DNA from: Pseudomonadota bacterium | Lineage (GTDB): Bacteria; Pseudomonadota; Gammaproteobacteria; Nitrosococcales; Methylophagaceae | DNA length: 64,000 nucleotides | Reading direction: 5' to 3' | NCBI GenBank assembly: GCA_030576275.1 | Contig: JALIBN010000019.1 | Span: forward strand, 1-64,000 | Part shown: piece by piece, positions 56,690-64,000 of the stretch | Position numbering within the stretch: position 1 is the stretch's first letter | Layout of the letters: each line of letters opens with the position of its first letter | Made by a program: the position numbers and the translations under genes | Notes under the pieces: model-generated | Told to the model about the DNA's origin: nothing | The model's input: only the letters and a program-made list of their open reading frames with translations | Database searches by the model: none

Positions 56690-58144
56690 GTGCGAAAAAT
56701 TCTTTTTGCCAGTAGTGAAGTTCATCCTCTCATTAAAACAGGGGGCTTGGCGGATGTGTCAGGTAGTTTACCGATAGCACTTCGTCAACAGGGGCAAGAT
56801 ATTCGCATAATTATGCCAGCCTACCGTAAATGTCTTGAGGGACTTGATAGTATTCATACTATTGCGACACTTAAACTGGATGGTTTTCATTTACCTATTG
56901 AAATTTTGCAATCAACTTTGCCAGATAGTGATGTGACAATATGGTTAGTTCATTCACCACAACATTTTGATCGCGAAGGAGGGCCTTACAGTGCGCCTAG
57001 TGGTGAAGATTGGGAAGACAATGCGGCCCGATTCACCCTGTTTTCGCGCGCTATTGCGGCCCTATCGATGAACCAAGCAGGTTTAGACTGGCAGCCAGAT
57101 ATTCTTCATTGTAGTGACTGGCAAACGGGTTTAGCTCCTGCTTTGATCGCTGACTTGCCTAATCGTCCGGCGACCGTTTTTACAATCCATAATCTTGCTT
57201 ACCAAGGTTTGTACTCACGTGCAATATTCGATGCATTGGATTTGCCGGACAAGCTTTGGCACAGCGATGGCCTAGAATTTTACGGCTTACTGTCATTGAT
57301 GAAAGGCGGATTAATTTATGCTGACCACATCACTACGGTGAGCCCGACTTATGCAAAAGAAATCTGTAGTTACGAATTTGGTTACGGATTAGAGGGCTTA
57401 CTGTCGCTACGTGCAAAACAAGGCCGTTTATCAGGCATTCTTAACGGCATTGATAATAATGAATGGGATCCCGAAACGGATTCATATTTATCTAAAAAAT
57501 ATACCATCAAAAATATTCGCAATAAATCTATCAACAAATCAAGTCTGCAACAGTATTTTGGTTTACCTGAAAAAGCAGATGTATTGCTGATGGGGCTGAT
57601 CAGTCGCTTAGTTTCACAAAAAGGCATTGATTTAACGCTAGATGCAGTTACGGCATTACTTGAGTCTGGTGCCAATATTCAACTAGCCTGTTTGGGTAGT
57701 GGTGCGGCGGATTATGAGCAGGACTTGCGCATTTTACGCGCACGATTCCCTGATAAAGTAGGGGTTGATATTGGCTATAATGAAAAATTGGCACATCAAA
57801 TTGAGGCGGGTGCGGATGTCTTTTTAATGCCGTCACGATTTGAGCCCTGCGGTCTAAATCAGCTTTATAGTCTACGTTATGGCACCTTACCTATTGTGCG
57901 TAATACTGGTGGTTTGGCTGATACCGTAGTTGATGCGACAGAATCTAACCGTAAAAATGAAATCGCGACTGGCTTTAAATTCAACCAAACTAGTGCCGAG
58001 GCATTGGAAGAAACGATAGTTCGTGCGCTTGATCTGTTTCAACGCCCGCGCATTTGGCGGAAAATGATGATAACGGCTATGGAACAGAATTACAGCTGGG
58101 AACAGAGTGCTGATACTTATCTAGAACTCTATGAAAGTCTATAG
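56690..58144 (+). CDS. glgA: Glycogen synthase (ADP-glucose type)
   Basis: A GT5 glucosyltransferase that elongates alpha-1,4-glucan. The substrate loop [16 protein letters not shown] is near the N-terminus, then [14 protein letters not shown] and [11 protein letters not shown], and in the C-terminal half [38 protein letters not shown] and [10 protein letters not shown]. It has 484 residues. The start is a GTG with AGGAG seven bases upstream, and a TATAAT lies at 56653-56658. It shares a 78-base divergent region with zwf; no other glg gene is nearby. Confidence 0.95.
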   Translation: MRKILFASSEVHPLIKTGGLADVSGSLPIALRQQGQDIRIIMPAYRKCLEGLDSIHTIATLKLDGFHLPIEILQSTLPDSDVTIWLVHSPQHFDREGGPYSAPSGEDWEDNAARFTLFSRAIAALSMNQAGLDWQPDILHCSDWQTGLAPALIADLPNRPATVFTIHNLAYQGLYSRAIFDALDLPDKLWHSDGLEFYGLLSLMKGGLIYADHITTVSPTYAKEICSYEFGYGLEGLLSLRAKQGRLSGILNGIDNNEWDPETDSYLSKKYTIKNIRNKSINKSSLQQYFGLPEKADVLLMGLISRLVSQKGIDLTLDAVTALLESGANIQLACLGSGAADYEQDLRILRARFPDKVGVDIGYNEKLAHQIEAGADVFLMPSRFEPCGLNQLYSLRYGTLPIVRNTGGLADTVVDATESNRKNEIATGFKFNQTSAEALEETIVRALDLFQRPRIWRKMMITAMEQNYSWEQSADTYLELYESL

Positions 58145-58203
58145 CGCTTTAATATTGTCCTTAATGTTAAACTACTATGATTATATACAATGGAGAGAGC
58201 CCT

Positions 58204-58569
58204 ATGCAGGCTAAAGAATTAAAATTATTAGTAGTTGACGCGCTAGAAGACATTAAAGCAGAAGACATTCAAATATTGGATGTTACAGCAATGACTGATT
58301 TCACAGATTTTATGATTATTGCGACCGGTAAATCAACACGCCAAGTAAAAGCATTAGCCAACGAAGTTAATGTGCAAGCCAAAGCGGCGGGTGTTGTCCC
58401 TCTAGGAATGGAAGGTGAAGATGTTGGTGAGTGGGCTCTTGTTGATTTGGGTGATGTGATTGTCCATATTATGACCCCAGAAATTCGCGCTACTTATACC
58501 TTGGAAAAATTGTGGAGCGTTCCTGCTAAAACTGATGTTGAAGCTCAGGTGACGGCAGAAGATAAATGA
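58204..58569 (+). CDS. rsfS: Ribosomal silencing factor RsfS
   Basis: Binds L14 and blocks subunit joining in starvation. The 121-residue protein shows the family segments DALEDIKAEDIQILDVTAMT, DFMIIATGKSTRQVKALANE, GEDVGEWALVDLGDVIVHIM and the end of the conserved core TPEIRATYTLEKLW. The ATG at 58204 has GAGAG just upstream and is preferred over one at 58177. It overlaps rlmH by four bases; the order rsfS-rlmH is widely conserved. Confidence 0.96.
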   Translation: MQAKELKLLVVDALEDIKAEDIQILDVTAMTDFTDFMIIATGKSTRQVKALANEVNVQAKAAGVVPLGMEGEDVGEWALVDLGDVIVHIMTPEIRATYTLEKLWSVPAKTDVEAQVTAEDK

Positions 58570-59036
58570 AGTTAAACCTGCTGGCAGTAGGAACTAAAAT
58601 GCCAGCATGGGTAACCGATGGTTATCAAGAATATGCGAAACGTATGCCACGAGAATGTAGTTTACAGCTACATGAAATAATACCCGCTAAACGAGGCAAA
58701 AGTGGCAGTGCATCACAGTGGATGCGTGAAGAAGCTGAGCGAATATTGACGGCCATTCCAGATAGCCACCATGTCGTTGCCCTAGATGTGCAAGGCAAAT
58801 CTTGGCGCACTGAAGAGTTAGCTAAGCAACTTAAAAACTGGATGGCTGATGGGCGTGATGTGTCATTGATTGTTGGTGGGCCAGATGGTTTAACGGATGA
58901 ATGTTTACAGCGTGCAAATCAGCGCTGGTCATTATCAGCATTAACTTTGCCACATCCTTTGGTGCGTATCGTTATGGCTGAGCAGCTATATCGCGCTTGG
59001 ACCGTATTACAAAATCACCCATATCACCGCGCATGA
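58566..59036 (+). CDS. rlmH: 23S rRNA (pseudouridine1915-N3)-methyltransferase RlmH
   Basis: A 156-residue SPOUT methyltransferase that modifies 23S rRNA helix 69. The trefoil-knot motif VSLIVGGPDGLTDECLQRAN and the C-terminal LSALTLPHPLVRIVMAEQLY and RAWTVLQNHPYHR are near-invariant in the family. It overlaps both neighbours by four bases (ATGA), so rsfS-rlmH-maf form one translationally coupled unit. Confidence 0.97.
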   Translation: MKLNLLAVGTKMPAWVTDGYQEYAKRMPRECSLQLHEIIPAKRGKSGSASQWMREEAERILTAIPDSHHVVALDVQGKSWRTEELAKQLKNWMADGRDVSLIVGGPDGLTDECLQRANQRWSLSALTLPHPLVRIVMAEQLYRAWTVLQNHPYHRA

Positions 59037-59617
59037 ATTTCCCTCAAATTTATTTAGCCTCAAATTCACCTCGACGACGTGAACTATTGACTCAAATTGG
59101 CGTCGATTTCACGGTGTTGTCGGTGGATGTTGACGAGAGCCGTTTGGCGAATGAGACTCCAATTGATTATGTTAAACGGGTAGCTATCGCCAAAGCACAA
59201 GCGGGTTGGAGAATCCTATCTGAGTTGGAGAGGCGACCAGTTTTAGGTTCTGATACATCGGTTGTATTAGCTGATATTATTTTGGGAAAACCAATTAATG
59301 ACGATGATGCACGCGCCATGTTGCAGCAGATCTCCGGACGAACACATCAGGTGATGACGGCCGTGGCTGTGGTAACGACAACACACATTAAGTGTGAATT
59401 AAATATCAGCCAAGTGACTTTTTCCGCAATGACAGAGTCTGAAATAGACTGGTATATAGCAACACAAGAAGGTACCGATAAGGCGGGTGCTTATGCGGTA
59501 CAAGGCTTAGCAGCTTTATTTATTGACCAAATACAAGGTAGCTATTCTGCAATTATGGGATTACCGTTACGTGAAACGGGATTGTTATTACAGCAATTAA
59601 CAGGGCAAGCGGAATGA
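59033..59617 (+). CDS. maf: Maf-like nucleoside triphosphate pyrophosphatase (YhdE type)
   Basis: Hydrolyses non-canonical or excess nucleotides, dTTP and UTP in the YhdE type. The signature IYLASNSPRRRELLTQIG is at the N-terminus, followed by PVLGSDTSVVLADIILGKP, SGRTHQVMTAVAVV and DKAGAYAVQGLAALFIDQI. It has 194 residues. The start at 59033 overlaps the rlmH stop (ATGA); an ATG at 58997 would add 12 residues inside rlmH. It overlaps rng by four bases. Confidence 0.96.
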   Translation: MNFPQIYLASNSPRRRELLTQIGVDFTVLSVDVDESRLANETPIDYVKRVAIAKAQAGWRILSELERRPVLGSDTSVVLADIILGKPINDDDARAMLQQISGRTHQVMTAVAVVTTTHIKCELNISQVTFSAMTESEIDWYIATQEGTDKAGAYAVQGLAALFIDQIQGSYSAIMGLPLRETGLLLQQLTGQAE

Positions 59618-61080
59618 GTAGCGAAATATTAATCAACGTCACACCAAGTGAAACGCGCGTTGCGGTGGTTGATAACGGTGTGTTGCAAGAGATATTTATT
59701 GAGCGTACGGAAAGTCGGGGTTTAGTAGGCAATATCTATAAGGGCAAAGTGTGTCGTGTCTTACCGGGTATGCAGGCAGCATTTGTGGAAATAGGTTTTT
59801 CGCGTGCGGCTTTTTTACATGCTTCTGATATTTCGATTCCTAAAGGACAGACCGGTGATTTACAAGAAACAGTAGTGCCACCGATAACCTCATTATTACG
59901 TGAAGGCCAAGAAGTTTTGGTGCAAGTCATCAAAGACCCTATGGGTAGTAAAGGTGCACGATTAACGACACAATTATCGGTTTCCTCCCGTTATTTGGTT
60001 TATATGCCAGAAGCACAAGGCATCGGTGTCTCGCTTAAAATTGAAGGTGAAGAGGAACGTGCACGTTTGAAGTCCTGCCTAGTCTCACAACTAGAACACA
60101 GTGCTGGGGGCTATATTTTACGGACGGCTGCCGAAGGTGTGAGCGAGTCTGATCTTTTAGCTGACTTAGATTTTTTACATCGTCTCTGGGCTAAATTAGG
60201 TGAGCGTAAGTCAAAAATAAAATGTGGTGAACCTTTACATGAAGATTTACCTTTAGCATTACGAGCACTACGTGATTTGTTTTCGCCGGATATTGATCGA
60301 ATTAGGATTGATTCAGGTGAAGCATATGACAAGGCACTTAGCTTTTCTGAAGGTTTTATGCCGGAATGCGCTTCTCGCTTAGAACGGTATAAGGGCGATC
60401 GACCGTTATTTGATATGTTTAGTGTCGAAGATGAAATAAATAAAGCATTAGAACGGAAAGTGCCACTGAAATCAGGCGGCTATTTGATTTTTGACCAAAC
60501 CGAAGCCATGACTACGGTTGATGTCAATACCGGTGGCTTTGTCGGGCATAAAAATTTAGAAGAAACAATATTTAAAACAAATTTAGAAGCTGCCCATGCC
60601 ATCGCCCGCCAATTACGGGTACGAAATCTCGGTGGTATTATTATTCTTGATTTCATTGATATGGAGGAACTAGAACATCGAGCTCAAGTGTTACGCGCTT
60701 TAGAAAAAGCAATGGCACCTGATCGGGCCCGACATAATATTTGCGGGGTATCCGAGTTAGGTTTAGTCGAAATGACCCGCAAACGTACCCGTGAAAGTTT
60801 AGGCCATATTTTGTGTGAACCTTGCCCCTGCTGTGAAGGCAAAGGTTATGCCAAAAGTGCTGAGTCTATATGTTATGAAATTTTCCGTGAAATAATCCGC
60901 GAAGCTAAACAGTACGAGACAACCCAATTTTTAGTGCTGGCATCGCAAGACGTCATTGATCGTCTTAATGACGAAGATTCAACTTATGTTGCTGAGCTAG
61001 AACAATTCATTGGCAAACCGATTTTGTTCCAGTGTGAATCGCAATATGGTCGCGAGCAATTTAACGTGGTATTGATGTAA
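59614..61080 (+). CDS. rng: Ribonuclease G
   Basis: An endoribonuclease of the RNase E/G family that matures the 5' end of 16S rRNA. The S1 domain (GNIYKGKVCRVLPGMQAAFV) is followed by the RNase H-like and DNase I-like parts with the catalytic aspartates in TTVDVNTGGFVG and IIILDFIDM, and a zinc link CEPCPCCEGKGY. It has 488 residues, the length of RNase G (489 in E. coli), with no RNase E-type scaffold tail. It overlaps maf by four bases and precedes yhdP, as in E. coli. Confidence 0.97.
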   Translation: MSSEILINVTPSETRVAVVDNGVLQEIFIERTESRGLVGNIYKGKVCRVLPGMQAAFVEIGFSRAAFLHASDISIPKGQTGDLQETVVPPITSLLREGQEVLVQVIKDPMGSKGARLTTQLSVSSRYLVYMPEAQGIGVSLKIEGEEERARLKSCLVSQLEHSAGGYILRTAAEGVSESDLLADLDFLHRLWAKLGERKSKIKCGEPLHEDLPLALRALRDLFSPDIDRIRIDSGEAYDKALSFSEGFMPECASRLERYKGDRPLFDMFSVEDEINKALERKVPLKSGGYLIFDQTEAMTTVDVNTGGFVGHKNLEETIFKTNLEAAHAIARQLRVRNLGGIIILDFIDMEELEHRAQVLRALEKAMAPDRARHNICGVSELGLVEMTRKRTRESLGHILCEPCPCCEGKGYAKSAESICYEIFREIIREAKQYETTQFLVLASQDVIDRLNDEDSTYVAELEQFIGKPILFQCESQYGREQFNVVLM

Positions 61081-61085
61081 GAATT

Positions 61086-64000
61086 ATGTCGTTTTTTCTG
61101 CGCGGCTTACATATTGCAAGCAAACAAGTTGCTTATTTACTTATTATTCTAGCTACAGCGCTAATGTTGTTGGTGGGCGCCGTTTATTGGCTGGCAGATG
61201 CGGTAGACAAACGACAAGATGAAATTGCCGCGTGGGTCGGCAAAAAATTGAGTTATCCAGTTGAAATTGGTGCTGTGGGTTTGAGCTGGGTTGATCTAAA
61301 ACCTAAATTACAAGTCGATACGATTACTGTGCTTAGGCAGGATAATAAGACTGAATTATTGAGCATTGAATCAATTTACGTCGGATTAGATTTACTCGCT
61401 AGCTTACAACGTGGTGAACCCGTGTTAAATGATTTGTCATTAACCGGCTTACAAATGGCCGTCGTTCGCGATCAGAATGGACAATTTCAACTGCAAGGCC
61501 TTAATTCATCGCCAGAGTCAGATTCGCTTATTATAGATTGGAGAAGCTGGTTAAACTTACTCAATCGTGTTCGATTACAAGACCTTATTATTGATTATAG
61601 TGATCAGACAAACGAAGCTTTCTCTGGCAGTTATCATCTTACTAATGCAGACGTAACCCATCGCTCCGAAAAATGGATAACGACGGGCTTACTAAGTTTA
61701 CCAAGCACTATAGGAACTAATCTTCAATTTTCAGGGCAATGGCTGTTGGATTCGAATGATTTACAGAAGAGTTCGTGGCTGTTGCAGGCGCAAATTGATG
61801 ATCTGAACTTAGCACCATTTTCATCGCAGATTACTTGGCAAGATATTGCTATTCAAAGAGGAAACTTAACCGCAAATATTTCAGCTAATGGCATCGGTGA
61901 TACTGTAGAAACCGTTAAAACAACTATAGATTTAACGCAGACAGAATTGGTTTCTAAACAGGAAAATGTGGTTTATAACCCAGTATTGATTGAGCATTTG
62001 AACGGCCAATTTGATTGGCAACAACAAGGACAAACTTGGCAATTATCCGGCCATGAGATTCAATTTAAAATGAATAGTGACGCTTGGCCTACAACAGCAT
62101 TTAGCATTAAAAAACAGCAGGGAAATGATTGGGTCATCACGAGTAATTATCTGCGGTTAAGTGATATCACAGCAGTGGCTTCTTTAAGTGGTCAGTCACC
62201 AGAAATCATTAGGAAGCAAAAACCTGCCGGCGATGTTGATAGTTTAAATTTGCAATATTCTTTAGCAGAAGGCCTAACGAAATTAGAATTTAATGTTCGT
62301 GATGGTGTGATGTTACCGTGGCAAAATTATCCGGGTGTAACAGGATTAACGGCATCTATCAATTGGCAAGAAGGGATTGCAAACCTTAAGCTAGATAGCC
62401 ACCAAGTTACTTTTTATCCTGAAACCTGGTTAGACGATGCGGTATTTTTTGATTCAGTAACAGGAGAATTAAATTTACGGCAACAAGATCAGTTTTGGAC
62501 ACTACAGAGCCATGCCTTACGGCTATGGAATGATGATTTAAGCATCCAGTTCGATGGTATTGTGCAACACGCAAGTGACGACAAGGTAACTAATGACCTG
62601 AAAATAACGGTGCAAGATGTGCTCGTTAATCGTTGGCAAGCTTATGTGCCACAAAAAATATTAAGTGATAGTTTTAAACAATGGTCAAAGAAAGCTTTTG
62701 TAGCCGGCAATATCATTGATGGCACTATTGAGTTAAAAGGTGATTTAGCAGCTTTCCCTTATGAAGCCCAACCGGAAAAAGGTCATTTTAAAATGGCACT
62801 TCAAGCAGAAAATGTTCAATTGCATTACGCACCGGAATGGCCAGATTTAGTCGATGTTAGTGGACTGATTACAGGCACAGGCAATGACCTTATTATTAAA
62901 AGTCAGCATGGCAAGATATCTGGATTTAATTTTATGGATGTAACCACCACGATTAATAAATTGCTTGAAGACAAACCGATATTGCGAACGGTAGGAACGT
63001 TAACCGGTACAACAGCAAGTGCGCTACTATTTTTAAAAAACAGTCAGTTGAAACAACGCTTTGGCAGTATAGCAGATGCAACCATCGCCCAAGGTGCTAG
63101 TAATATCAAGCTGAATTTGATGGTACCTTTAGCTGATACGGATGCCACCGAAGCGTATGGATCTGTCAGTTTCGTTGATAGTCAGCTACAGGCCAAATCT
63201 ATTCCCGAACTGGTGATGTCAAAGATTAATGGTAAATTAAACTTCACCAATACTGGTGTGACGGCAAAGGAAATCAAGGCGAGCGTATTTGATGAACCGG
63301 TCAACATAAATGTCACACCAAAAGATGACGTGACAATTGTGTCAGCAAGTGGTCAGGTTTCGATACAGCAAATTGAAAAACAACTGACTAAAACCATGCC
63401 TAAATTCATAACTGGCAAAACAGCTTATGAGGTGAATGTCGTCATTTCAGAAAAAGAAGTAGGTGAATTTAACATTAATGCTTCTGTACAGTCTGATTTA
63501 AAAGGTGTTGAAATTGATTTGCCTGAACCTTATGGCAAGGCGGGTAAAAGCATCGAAAATTTTAATGCCTCACTCAAGCAACAAGATAATCTGCAAATTT
63601 ATTCTATTGAATATGGACAGGTCTTGAATACCATCTTAGCTCAAGATGACAAGTTCTGGCGAGGAGAAATTAATCTCGGTTTAGGACAAGCTGAACTGCC
63701 AAACCATGGGGTAAGAATACGTGGTGAATTAGCTGAATTATCATTAGATAAATGGTATGAATGGTCGAAACAGTATAGTAGTCAAAGTAACAATTCATTT
63801 ATCGCCAGCATGAATGATACGGTAGTGACAGTAGGCAAGTTAACCGGATTTCATCAGCAGTTTACCGATTTAACTATCTCAGCAAAAAAAGAGGATCAAG
63901 GTTGGCGTGCAAATATTAATAGCTTGCAATCTAAGGGTTTGATTTACTGGCCCATTGATTTTAAGAGTAGTACTGTATTAAAAGTTGAGCTAGATAAATT
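61086..64000 (+). CDS. yhdP: YhdP family AsmA-like phospholipid transport protein (partial)
   Basis: An open frame of 971 codons starts at an ATG five bases after rng and runs off the window without a stop. It has an N-terminal membrane anchor (LLIILATALMLLVGAVYWLA), then AVDKRQDEIAAWVGKKLSYP and VEIGAVGLSWVDLKPKLQVD, typical of the TIGR02099/YhdP family, followed by long repeats of beta-rich sequence as expected of an AsmA-like bridge. E. coli YhdP (1266 residues) helps carry phospholipids to the outer membrane. The order maf-rng-yhdP is that of E. coli. About 300 residues should lie beyond the window. Confidence 0.9.
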   Translation, partial: MSFFLRGLHIASKQVAYLLIILATALMLLVGAVYWLADAVDKRQDEIAAWVGKKLSYPVEIGAVGLSWVDLKPKLQVDTITVLRQDNKTELLSIESIYVGLDLLASLQRGEPVLNDLSLTGLQMAVVRDQNGQFQLQGLNSSPESDSLIIDWRSWLNLLNRVRLQDLIIDYSDQTNEAFSGSYHLTNADVTHRSEKWITTGLLSLPSTIGTNLQFSGQWLLDSNDLQKSSWLLQAQIDDLNLAPFSSQITWQDIAIQRGNLTANISANGIGDTVETVKTTIDLTQTELVSKQENVVYNPVLIEHLNGQFDWQQQGQTWQLSGHEIQFKMNSDAWPTTAFSIKKQQGNDWVITSNYLRLSDITAVASLSGQSPEIIRKQKPAGDVDSLNLQYSLAEGLTKLEFNVRDGVMLPWQNYPGVTGLTASINWQEGIANLKLDSHQVTFYPETWLDDAVFFDSVTGELNLRQQDQFWTLQSHALRLWNDDLSIQFDGIVQHASDDKVTNDLKITVQDVLVNRWQAYVPQKILSDSFKQWSKKAFVAGNIIDGTIELKGDLAAFPYEAQPEKGHFKMALQAENVQLHYAPEWPDLVDVSGLITGTGNDLIIKSQHGKISGFNFMDVTTTINKLLEDKPILRTVGTLTGTTASALLFLKNSQLKQRFGSIADATIAQGASNIKLNLMVPLADTDATEAYGSVSFVDSQLQAKSIPELVMSKINGKLNFTNTGVTAKEIKASVFDEPVNINVTPKDDVTIVSASGQVSIQQIEKQLTKTMPKFITGKTAYEVNVVISEKEVGEFNINASVQSDLKGVEIDLPEPYGKAGKSIENFNASLKQQDNLQIYSIEYGQVLNTILAQDDKFWRGEINLGLGQAELPNHGVRIRGELAELSLDKWYEWSKQYSSQSNNSFIASMNDTVVTVGKLTGFHQQFTDLTISAKKEDQGWRANINSLQSKGLIYWPIDFKSSTVLKVELDK

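Noticed and set aside
56612-56725. N-terminal extension of zwf by 38 residues
   Set aside because: The extension has no family similarity and overlaps glgA; the ATG at 56611 has an ideal GGGAG site and gives the standard length.

Overview
This window is a stretch of core chromosome from a moderately AT-rich gammaproteobacterium outside the Enterobacterales. The gene blocks ffs-dnaX-ybaB-recR, aat-bpt-infA, ftsY-ftsE-ftsX-rpoH, gmk-rpoZ-spoT-ridA-recG, ubiC-ubiA, bioBFHCD and rsfS-rlmH-maf-rng-yhdP are arranged much as in Pseudomonas-like and Thiotrichales-like genomes. A Methylophaga/Piscirickettsiaceae-type organism would fit, but that is an impression from gene content and order, not a computed placement. 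No insertion sequence, prophage, CRISPR array, rRNA or tRNA was seen.

Layout. 1-1396: gene-poor, with one decayed small secreted-protein gene. 1397-4269: 4.5S SRP RNA, DNA polymerase III tau/gamma with an apparent programmed frameshift site, YbaB and RecR. 4299-7197: an HDOD signalling protein abutting the two N-degron aminoacyl-transferases (aat, bpt), then infA. 7599-11374: DsbB, a zinc-ribbon protein, an L,D-transpeptidase and a Tat-exported MepK-like endopeptidase (cell wall 3-3 crosslink metabolism), and an orphan coiled-coil protein. 11545-16636: TrhO, then a minus-strand block of YfhL ferredoxin, CoaD, RsmD and a pair of M16 peptidases. 16694-20315: ftsY-ftsE-ftsX and rpoH. 20395-24437: FdxA, then a tightly coupled run lapA-lapB-arsC-like-wrbA-DUF2069 and a flagellar-tail-like mini-protein beside a small zincin. 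24438-31061: GST, DUF4139 protein and a two-gene RND efflux system.

31114-37588: PilZ protein, PIN-PhoH ATPase, cobalamin-dependent MetH and SlyX. 37704-46917: TmcA, gmk-rpoZ-spoT-ridA-recG (nucleotide and stringent-response cluster), and ubiC-ubiA (first two committed ubiquinone steps). 46918-50496: a more fluid segment with a 59-residue chemoreceptor-tail-like ORF, a secreted nuclease, a conserved Cys-containing membrane protein, a diguanylate cyclase gene broken by two in-frame stops, and comF. 50534-55024: the complete bioB-F-H-C-D operon (no bioA here). 55142-58144: zwf and glgA, divergent. 58204-64000: rsfS-rlmH-maf-rng-yhdP, with yhdP running off the window.

I did not find a convincing new multi-gene system. 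The points most worth a second look are the A AAA AAG slippery site in dnaX with an immediate -1 stop, the doubly nonsense-interrupted GAF-GGDEF gene, the apparent CTG start of rsmD behind a perfect Shine-Dalgarno sequence, the flagellar-like mini-protein/zincin pair, and several strong unexplained dyads (7297-7322, 26614-26668, 37623-37658).
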